DNA of 26,486 bases. Source: a virus. The DNA lies in the IMG/VR virus record IMGVR_UViG_3300049734_000122, positions 1 to 26,486 of that record; one strand, 5' to 3'. The notes beneath the pieces were generated by a model. It did no database searches. It was not told where the DNA came from and was given only the letters and a program-made list of their open reading frames with translations. Below are positions 21,434-26,486 of the stretch, piece by piece. The position numbers and the translations under genes were made by a program. Position 1 is the first letter of the stretch, and every line of letters begins with the position of its first letter.

Positions 21434-22825
21434 ATGGCGACCAATCTGTTATTGCTCGATGTCGCGCCGGCGCCGGTGCGCCCGCAACCGGCCGGCCTGT
21501 TACGACCCGAGGGCCGCGGCGTGCGCGATGACGGCGGCCGCCGGCGCTTGCTCGGGGTCTCGCTGTTTTGGGCGGTCTCAGGATTCAAATTCGAGCGCGA
21601 TCGGCTGTTCAAAAATCTTGACTGGGCGGCCGAGCGCGTCGACTTCGTGCGGATCCTCGGTGACGTGACCGATTGGGATACGCAAACGCCGCCGGGAACC
21701 AATATCGACGCGACTTGGCCCGATTACGAGGAGATGCTCGCCGGCACGCTCGAGGCGATCGCGACTCGCGGGATGCGGACGGCGATCGCATGCGTCGGCG
21801 GCGGGCATAACGATCCGCTCGCGATCGGCCGCCGGATCGCGAATGTGTGCACCTCGCGCCGCGCCTGGCTGGCGTACCTCGAGGCCTGCAACGAGGCCGA
21901 CGCTCACGGCAAGATCACCGAGGCCGACCTCGTGGCCCTCGGGCAACTCTTACGCGCGTCGATGCCCGACGTATTGATCGCGCTCTCGAGACCGAAACCG
22001 ACCGGCGACAGTGACGGGCGCGATCGGATGAAAGAGCTTATGCGCGAGGTCGGCGGGCCGATGGTCTTTCCGAATCACACCGATCGCAAAGACGGGGATC
22101 GCGACTGGCGCAAGGTCCGGCAGTGTTACGACTTCGAGCAATACGAGCCCTGGCCGGCGAGTGATCAAGAGGGGCCGCCGGTGCAATCCGTCGACGGCTT
22201 TAACTCGCCGCTCCAGCACGCGATCAAGGCGTTCCTCGCGCATATGGCCGGGGCGCCCTTCTACGTCGTGCACCTCGGCGCCGGCACGAAAGGGGTACCC
22301 AACCCCGCGGTCGGGCGGCCGGCAAACCTCTACGAGGTGCCCGAGGCCGATCCGATCATTCGCGCCGTACGCCTGGCGCAAGCCCTGTGCCCGGCCGACC
22401 TCGAAAACTGGCGGGTCGTGAATAACGGCCGAAACGATCATCCGTTGCCCTTGCCCGAGGAAATCGGGATCGGCTTTTGGGAAGGCGACGGCGACGCGGT
22501 GAAAGGCGACCTCAACAAGAATTACGCCGCGCTCGGGCCGGGCGGGCAATTCGTCTCGGTCCTGTGCGGCGTGAATAGCACCGAGGAGGTCGGGCCGCGG
22601 CGGGTGACAAGCGGCGCCCTTCGCGGGTGCCACGTGCTCGCGATCGAGCCGGTGACCGGCGCCCGGCTCGAGGGCGACCTCGCCGCCGGCGCGGTGTGGA
22701 CGGTGCCCGGCCGGCGGGATCGCAACGTCGGGTACCTCGTCTTTGGCTCACCGCTCGCCGCCGGCCGCGAGCCCGACACCGTGAAACCGACACCGAAGAA
22801 ACGAAGGATGAAATGGAAACTCTAA
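21434..22825 (+). CDS. TIM-barrel glycosidase-like protein
   Basis: 463 aa from ATG 21434, one base after the previous stop. After a Pro/Gly/Arg-rich N-terminus comes GVSLFWAVSGFKFERDRLFKN, a beta/alpha alternation and LEACNEADA near residue 158, which corresponds to the NE acid/base motif of clan GH-A. A clear second catalytic Glu was not found, so activity is uncertain. The last 80 residues form a beta-rich domain with a basic tail (KKRRMKWKL). It may be a degraded or non-catalytic relative of the 20348 enzyme, acting in sugar recognition. Confidence 0.55.
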   Translation: MATNLLLLDVAPAPVRPQPAGLLRPEGRGVRDDGGRRRLLGVSLFWAVSGFKFERDRLFKNLDWAAERVDFVRILGDVTDWDTQTPPGTNIDATWPDYEEMLAGTLEAIATRGMRTAIACVGGGHNDPLAIGRRIANVCTSRRAWLAYLEACNEADAHGKITEADLVALGQLLRASMPDVLIALSRPKPTGDSDGRDRMKELMREVGGPMVFPNHTDRKDGDRDWRKVRQCYDFEQYEPWPASDQEGPPVQSVDGFNSPLQHAIKAFLAHMAGAPFYVVHLGAGTKGVPNPAVGRPANLYEVPEADPIIRAVRLAQALCPADLENWRVVNNGRNDHPLPLPEEIGIGFWEGDGDAVKGDLNKNYAALGPGGQFVSVLCGVNSTEEVGPRRVTSGALRGCHVLAIEPVTGARLEGDLAAGAVWTVPGRRDRNVGYLVFGSPLAAGREPDTVKPTPKKRRMKWKL

Positions 22826-22944
22826 GACTGATCCTCCTGTTGATCGCGTTGCTGTCGTTTATCCTGGCGACGATCGGCGTATCGGCGCGCGTGAACCTGA
22901 TCGCGCTCGGGCTCGCAAGTTGGATTTTGAGTTTGTTGATCTAG
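22813..22944 (+). CDS. tiny two-helix membrane protein
   Basis: 43 aa from ATG 22813, overlapping the previous stop by 13 bases, with AAGGA before it. Two hydrophobic stretches (LILLLIALLSFILATIGV and VNLIALGLASWILSLLI) around a short polar turn give a two-pass membrane protein. It could be a small holin-like protein for the adjacent glycosidases, but nothing specific shows that. Its TAG stop overlaps the stop of the convergent gene. Confidence 0.55.
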   Translation: METLRLILLLIALLSFILATIGVSARVNLIALGLASWILSLLI

Positions 22945-23204
22945 GTCGGACGCGGATCACCCTTCGGCACCGTCACAACCTCGGTCACCGGGCCGATCAG
23001 TGATTTGAGCGTGCGCGTTAACTCGGTCTCGGTCTCGCCGGCAAAAATGGTCACGTGTCCGACAGTTTGATCCGCGGGGATCTTCAACGTCTGCACGTCG
23101 AAATAAATCGGATCCCCATTCTGCAAGCGCCGAATATTTTCCGCCGATAAGCCGATCACGATCAAATGGCGGCCGTCTTTCAATCGGGCAGAGGCTTTGA
23201 CCAT
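22941..23204 (-). CDS. small conserved phage hypothetical protein
   Basis: 87 aa from ATG 23204 with AGAGAGG upstream. The pattern HLIVIGLSAENIRRLQNGDPIYFD followed by VTIFAGETETELTRTLKSL looks like an alpha/beta fold seen in small phage proteins of unknown function; I know it only as hypothetical. It is the last gene of the seven-gene minus-strand unit. The stop overlaps that of the convergent membrane protein at 22941-22944. Confidence 0.65.
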   Translation of the reverse strand: MVKASARLKDGRHLIVIGLSAENIRRLQNGDPIYFDVQTLKIPADQTVGHVTIFAGETETELTRTLKSLIGPVTEVVTVPKGDPRPT

Positions 23205-23217
23205 GTTTTCTACCTCT

Positions 23218-23541
23218 CTACATTTCCAAGCGGCTTGGCGTGGTCGTCCATGCGAGTACTCTTTCTTTCGATCCCCATGCGATGAGCGGGAACTCGCCGC
23301 GAAGATACTCGACGAGGGCCGGGAGGCCGGCGAGCGCAAACGGATCCCCTCTCACAATGGCCTCGCGGAGATTGTTACAAAGCACGGCTTGCAGAAACCC
23401 GCCCGGCAAAATGCCGTCGGCAAGATATCGAATGAGCCCCTCGCGAAGATGCTCGGGCACGTGCGATTGCTCGAGCGCGCCGATCGCGCCGCGGATGATC
23501 GTTTCGCGTTGCCCGTCGGTGATTTGATCCCACATGGTCAT
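23218..23541 (-). CDS. helical phage hypothetical protein
   Basis: 107 aa from ATG 23541 (ATGA overlap with the gene upstream). The protein is almost all helical with PGGFLQAVLCNNLREAIVRGD and a following LAGLPALVEYLRGEFPLIAWGSKE, a pattern seen in many phage early-region proteins of unknown role. A WGS..R..AW motif closes it. Confidence 0.65.
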   Translation of the reverse strand: MTMWDQITDGQRETIIRGAIGALEQSHVPEHLREGLIRYLADGILPGGFLQAVLCNNLREAIVRGDPFALAGLPALVEYLRGEFPLIAWGSKERVLAWTTTPSRLEM

Positions 23542-23678
23542 AGCGGTACCCGTACGCGGCACACGTGGCACCGCTGACACTCATCGATCCAATATTCGAT
23601 TTGTTGCCAATCGTGGCGAGTCCCTCGCGGGCAATCGCGCCACGGGCGCAAGAGGAAATCCACGAGGCGGAGGATCAT
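23538..23678 (-). CDS. small Cys-rich protein, zinc-finger-like
   Basis: 46 aa from ATG 23678, overlapped by ATGA on both sides. C16, H22, C34, C37 and C40 (DECQRCHVC) could form a small zinc site. The N-terminus (MILRLVDFLLRPW) is hydrophobic. No family name. Confidence 0.55.
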   Translation of the reverse strand: MILRLVDFLLRPWRDCPRGTRHDWQQIEYWIDECQRCHVCRVRVPL

Positions 23679-23962
23679 TGAACCTGGCCGGCCTCGAGGC
23701 CGCGAAGGTCGAGATCGTCTTTCACGCTCCGGTGCACGCGATCGATCATGGCGATATTGGCCTCGATTTGCCGCCGGAGGTGCGCGGCGTGGCGCTCCCA
23801 TGCCACGATCAGAAACACGCCAAGCGCCGCGATCGTGGCGCCGATAGTTTCAAACAAGAGCGAGTCGCCGCGCGCGAAGGCCCTGACGGCGCCGACGGCA
23901 TTCAAGATCGCCAAGCCGGCATTGAGCACAAGGCAACACGCGCGGATCGTGGTATGCAGCAT
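23675..23962 (-). CDS. two-pass membrane protein
   Basis: 95 aa from ATG 23962. Two membrane helices are seen at about residues 8-28 and 38-58 (LFETIGATIAALGVFLIVAW), followed by an amphipathic coiled-coil-like helix with HAAHLRRQIEANIAMIDRVHRS. The organisation resembles small phage inner-membrane proteins of unknown role. It starts 2 bases after the stop of the gene upstream. Confidence 0.65.
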   Translation of the reverse strand: MLHTTIRACCLVLNAGLAILNAVGAVRAFARGDSLLFETIGATIAALGVFLIVAWERHAAHLRRQIEANIAMIDRVHRSVKDDLDLRGLEAGQVQ

Positions 23963-23964
23963 GA

Positions 23965-24174
23965 TCAATTGTTCCCGGCTATCCCACCGTGGCGGATTTG
24001 TTGCGCGACCGCCTCGAGGATCTCGGGGAGGCGGATCGTGATCTCGCCGGTGGCCTGACACGCAAAGCCGGATCCTTTGTCGCCGCCGAGCACGATCAAC
24101 AGGACACCCTCCGCGCCGGTCTCGAGCCGGACGCGCGTACATGCCTCATCGTATTTACCGGGCCCGATTGCCAT
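23965..24174 (-). CDS. small conserved phage hypothetical protein
   Basis: 69 aa. The sequence (YDEACTRVRLETGAEGVLLIVLGG, GSGFACQA, IRLPEILEAVAQQIR) has a beta-strand then helix plan and matches a pattern I have seen in phage early regions without a function. The gene follows the next upstream one by six bases. Confidence 0.65.
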   Translation of the reverse strand: MAIGPGKYDEACTRVRLETGAEGVLLIVLGGDKGSGFACQATGEITIRLPEILEAVAQQIRHGGIAGNN

Positions 24175-24180
24175 AAGGTC

Positions 24181-24594
24181 TCACTCGGCCGCCTCATTGC
24201 CGTCTCGATACGCGCGGAAATCTTGCAGCAAGGCGCCGATCGTTTGTTGATCAGAAATGCCGATCTTCCCGCGGAGAAACGCCACGAGAAACGCATCGGC
24301 CGAGGCGCCGGCCGCGACCTCGAGGATCCGGCCGGCATGCGCGATCGCTTCGTCTGCGCTCAATTGGATCCGCACCGCGCCAAACTCGAGCGTAAGGTAC
24401 GGCTTGCCATCCTTCAGGGATACAAGCGAGGTGATTTCGAGCACGCCGGCGCCGGCGCGCTGTCGATTGAACGCGATTTCATTCAACAGGGATCGCAGAG
24501 TGAGGGCCGACACCTCGACCGGATCGGCACCGCGCGCCGAGGCCTCGAGCGCGGCGAGATCCTCGGCGGTCAACTGGCGGATCAGGTCATCCAT
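24181..24594 (-). CDS. hypothetical protein, helical with beta core
   Basis: 137 aa. Helices at the ends (MDDLIRQLTAEDLAALEASAR, LLQDFRAYRDG) frame a beta section (GVLEITSLVSLKDGKPYLTLEFGAVRIQL). Its start overlaps the end of the winged-helix gene by 8 bases. No family recognised. Confidence 0.6.
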   Translation of the reverse strand: MDDLIRQLTAEDLAALEASARGADPVEVSALTLRSLLNEIAFNRQRAGAGVLEITSLVSLKDGKPYLTLEFGAVRIQLSADEAIAHAGRILEVAAGASADAFLVAFLRGKIGISDQQTIGALLQDFRAYRDGNEAAE

Positions 24595-25138
24595 TGATCG
24601 AAAACTCTTTATCGGTGCGAAGGTACCCGCCGCCCTTCGCTTTCTTGAGATACCCGTTACGGATCATCAAGCTGGCCGATTGCCCCGGATACGCCTCGGG
24701 CACCGGTCGCGGCGTGTCGGTATCGAAATGCGCGAGCAACGCCGCGCCGCGCGTGCGTTGCTTCAAGCCATTGCCGCCGGCGAGGCGCCAGATCGATCGA
24801 TTTTTCTCGCCGGTGTCGCGGATCGCGCCGAGGCTCTCGAGGTACCCGGCGATATTGGTTTTGGGCGCCAAGCCGACGTGCCGGCGGATCTCCGTGCTGC
24901 TCGCGCCGCCATGGGTCGCCAGAAACGCGCGGATCTGGTCGAGGCGATTCGAGCCGGCCGGCCGGCTCGCTCGCGCGGCTTTCTTTGCCACGATCGGCAA
25001 CACGGCGGGGATCGAGCCGTCGGCGTTGCGCACAAGGTCGGGGAACTCGCGCGCGAGAAACGCTAGCTCGCGTTGTATCTCATGTAAGCGGGCTTTGACG
25101 CCGGCGGCGGCGTACTGTTTCAACTGTGCGCGATTCAT
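24587..25138 (-). CDS. tandem winged-helix DNA-binding protein
   Basis: 183 aa from ATG 25138, with AGGAG 7 bases upstream. The first 35 residues are a helix with coiled-coil character (ARLHEIQRELAFLAREFPD). A winged-helix-like domain follows (about 64-120; DQIRAFLATHGGASSTEIRRHVGL, then SIWRLAGG), and a second, similar one at 130-183 (LIRNGYLKKAKGGGYLRTDKEF-type wing). It leads the minus-strand unit and probably controls it or its own promoter. Its leader shares 14 bases with that of the lipoprotein gene. Confidence 0.65.
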   Translation of the reverse strand: MNRAQLKQYAAAGVKARLHEIQRELAFLAREFPDLVRNADGSIPAVLPIVAKKAARASRPAGSNRLDQIRAFLATHGGASSTEIRRHVGLAPKTNIAGYLESLGAIRDTGEKNRSIWRLAGGNGLKQRTRGAALLAHFDTDTPRPVPEAYPGQSASLMIRNGYLKKAKGGGYLRTDKEFSING

Positions 25139-25214
25139 GCTCTCTCTCCTGTTATTGTATGGTCTTTCTGGTTTCCTTTCGCCGGGATACCTTTCGAAGG
25201 GATATTGTGTACTT

Positions 25215-25403
25215 ATGCGACGCATGAAACGATCGCGCCCTTCGGTGGCGAAAATTCCGATTACCCGGCAGGGGTGGCGGTGCGAGCGGTGCGGTCACGA
25301 GTGGATCCCGAAAACGGAAAACTTCGAGCCGGCCGTGTGCCCAAAGTGCAAAAGTCCCTATTGGAACCGGCCGAGACGCCGGGGTAAATCCTCCCGGCGC
25401 TAA
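25215..25403 (+). CDS. small zinc-ribbon protein
   Basis: 62 aa from ATG 25215. C23-x2-C26 (CERCGHEW) and C42-x2-C45 (CPKCKSPYW) form a rubredoxin-like zinc ribbon, between basic ends (MRRMKRSRPS, RPRRRGKSSRR). Such small proteins occur in phage genomes and bacteria and often bind nucleic acid. It is transcribed away from the tandem winged-helix gene, with 76 bases between the two starts. Function unknown. Confidence 0.7.
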   Translation: MRRMKRSRPSVAKIPITRQGWRCERCGHEWIPKTENFEPAVCPKCKSPYWNRPRRRGKSSRR

Positions 25404-25411
25404 GCAACCCG

Positions 25412-25834
25412 TCATCGTGCGCGCCGCCTCGGGCGGCTATGTTTGGCGCGCAACGACCGCGCGCGCGCTTTCAACGTCGAGAACATCACAAAATCATGCC
25501 CGGCGATCTTGCCCTTCGCCGCCCTGGTGTATTCCTCGAGGGCGCGGCCTTCCCGGTCGCAATCCGCGAGCACGGCGAGGGCCGCATAAAACGCCGCATG
25601 CCCGACGCCTTCGAGGCTGGTCAATTCGTCGATCCGATCGGCGAGGGCCTCGGGGCTTTTGATTGCGAGCCGTTGCAACACGAGATCGAGCGTACGCGCG
25701 GCCTTGATTTGCGGGATCCCGATCTCGCCGAGCCGAAACCGGTCATACCGTCGAGGCCCGAGCGTGAGCACGATCTCGCCGCTCGTGCGTACAAACGTCT
25801 CGCCGAGCACGTGGCGAAACGTTTCAGGACGCAT
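25412..25834 (-). CDS. hypothetical protein
   Basis: 140 aa from ATG 25834 (GTG 25855 is an alternative). It opens with MRPETFRHVLGETFVRTSGEIVLTLGPRRYDRFRLGEIG and continues helical (TLDLVLQRLAIKSPEALADRIDELTS), ending in an Arg-rich tail (AKHSRPRRRAR). No family recognised. It overlaps the gene upstream by 11 bases. Confidence 0.6.
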   Translation of the reverse strand: MRPETFRHVLGETFVRTSGEIVLTLGPRRYDRFRLGEIGIPQIKAARTLDLVLQRLAIKSPEALADRIDELTSLEGVGHAAFYAALAVLADCDREGRALEEYTRAAKGKIAGHDFVMFSTLKARARSLRAKHSRPRRRAR

Positions 25835-26243
25835 CGGATCGGCGGTCGCCGACACGCCGATCGCGGCGGGTGGGGGCTTTCCAATCGGGCGGCTCGTCGC
25901 AGAACCGCATCCATTCGAGGGCTAATGAGACGGATCGCGGATGGTGGCCGCCCTCGCCGGCGGCGACTTGATCCTCGATCGCGCGGATGTCGCGGTACGC
26001 CTGCCGGTGCTCGGCGGGCAATCGCTCAAAGAACCGATCGCGCATGGTCGCGAGCCGATCCCGTAAGGCGTGCGGCGCTTCGGGGCGGGGGGGCAATGGG
26101 ATCACCTTTGCTGCTCGAGGCCGACGGTTGCGCGCCATGATCAGGATACTCCCGAAGCCAAAGCCGGGGGGCCGAGACTCGTCGATCACAACGGGGCTGA
26201 TCTCTACCAACGCGGCGGTCAAAAAACACACGGCAAGGATCAT
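25824..26243 (-). CDS. hypothetical protein with charged core
   Basis: 139 aa if started at ATG 26243, which overlaps the stop of the next gene by ATGA; that gives a hydrophobic N-terminus (MILAVCFLTAALVEISPVV). An internal ATG at 26138 would leave 104 aa with a Pro/Arg-rich start (ARNRRPRAAKVIPLPPRPE). The rest is helical with RDRFFERLPAEHRQAYRDIRA and ALEWMRFCDEPPDW. No family. I prefer 26243 because neighbouring genes use ATGA coupling, but the choice is uncertain. Confidence 0.5.
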   Translation of the reverse strand: MILAVCFLTAALVEISPVVIDESRPPGFGFGSILIMARNRRPRAAKVIPLPPRPEAPHALRDRLATMRDRFFERLPAEHRQAYRDIRAIEDQVAAGEGGHHPRSVSLALEWMRFCDEPPDWKAPTRRDRRVGDRRSDAS

Positions 26244-26486
26244 TGCGCGGCACGCCGGCGAGAATGAGAGGCGCGCGGAGAGGTGTGGTCGAGCTTTAAC
26301 GGTGGGGCGCCCTGGCGCTCGACCATATACGCGAGCATTTTATTAAACAGGATTTGCCTCGAGTGCGAGAGGCTTTCGAAATTCTGGATGAACTGACGTT
26401 GCACCTCGGGCGACATCTTGATCGAGCGGATCCGTTGCGGTGTGTACACCTCCTCGAGGAGGTCGACGATCTTGTGATGGCCGGCG
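26240..26486 (-). CDS. partial hypothetical protein, 5' end outside window
   Basis: About 81 residues visible, the start beyond the window. The reading frame continues upstream past GTG 26449 with coding-like sequence (HHKIVDLLEEVYTPQRI), followed by SPEVQRQFIQNFESLSHSRQILFNKMLAYMVERQG and a basic tail. Mostly helical. No family recognised. Its TGA overlaps the next gene's ATG (ATGA at 26240-26243). Confidence 0.6.
   Translation of the reverse strand, partial: AGHHKIVDLLEEVYTPQRIRSIKMSPEVQRQFIQNFESLSHSRQILFNKMLAYMVERQGAPPLKLDHTSPRASHSRRRAAQ

Overview
The window reads as part of a GC-rich genome of a temperate, long-tailed (siphovirus-like) Caudoviricetes phage. The signs are: one long plus-strand morphogenesis operon with a tail terminator, tail tube, tail assembly chaperones with a probable -1 frameshift, a 1096-aa tape measure and large tail-tip proteins; a tyrosine integrase beside a phage-type attachment site; a tRNA gene; and blocks of small overlapping genes. 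Phage-like genes lie on both sides of the attachment site, so this looks like an unintegrated phage genome (attP) and not a prophage end. The host is not identified. The lipoprotein and Ig-like domains recall GC-rich soil bacteria such as Acidobacteriota, but that is a weak inference.

Layout. (1) 1-4548, plus: seven tightly overlapping genes for glycan-type chemistry: a Rossmann-type enzyme, two paralogous DxD glycosyltransferase-like proteins, a GT2 glycosyltransferase and three SAM methyltransferase-like proteins. They sit directly upstream of, and probably co-transcribed with, the tail genes. (2) 4548-16554, plus: tail terminator, tail tube, chaperones (slippery AAACCCT), HK97-gp10-like protein, tape measure, distal tail protein, large tail-hub protein, a membrane protein, a beta-helix (tailspike/depolymerase-like) protein and two small proteins. 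A strong hairpin closes the operon. (3) 16605-20209, minus: a three-gene unit led by a winged-helix/zinc-finger protein, the attP region (3' half of a tRNA-Ala(CGC) plus two families of direct repeats), the integrase, a small ribbon-helix-helix-like protein, a tRNA-Gln(TTG), and a lipoprotein with its own promoter. (4) 20348-22944, plus: two TIM-barrel glycosidase-like proteins, a small protein between them, and a tiny two-helix membrane protein. (5) 22941-25138, minus: seven small, coupled genes led by a tandem winged-helix protein. (6) 25215-25403, plus: a zinc-ribbon protein. (7) 25412-26486, minus: three more small genes, the last running off the window.

The glycan cassette and the beta-helix and glycosidase proteins suggest a phage that both modifies glycans (its own virion or the host surface) and degrades them. 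The tRNA-Gln(TTG) fits the strong CAA preference of the structural genes, a preference the integrase does not share. The most distinctive points for follow-up are the glycan cassette inside the morphogenesis operon, the repeat architecture around attP, the C33 anticodon loop of the tRNA, the lectin-like domain spliced into a fibronectin domain of the tail hub, and a promoter sequence shared by the integrase and lipoprotein units.
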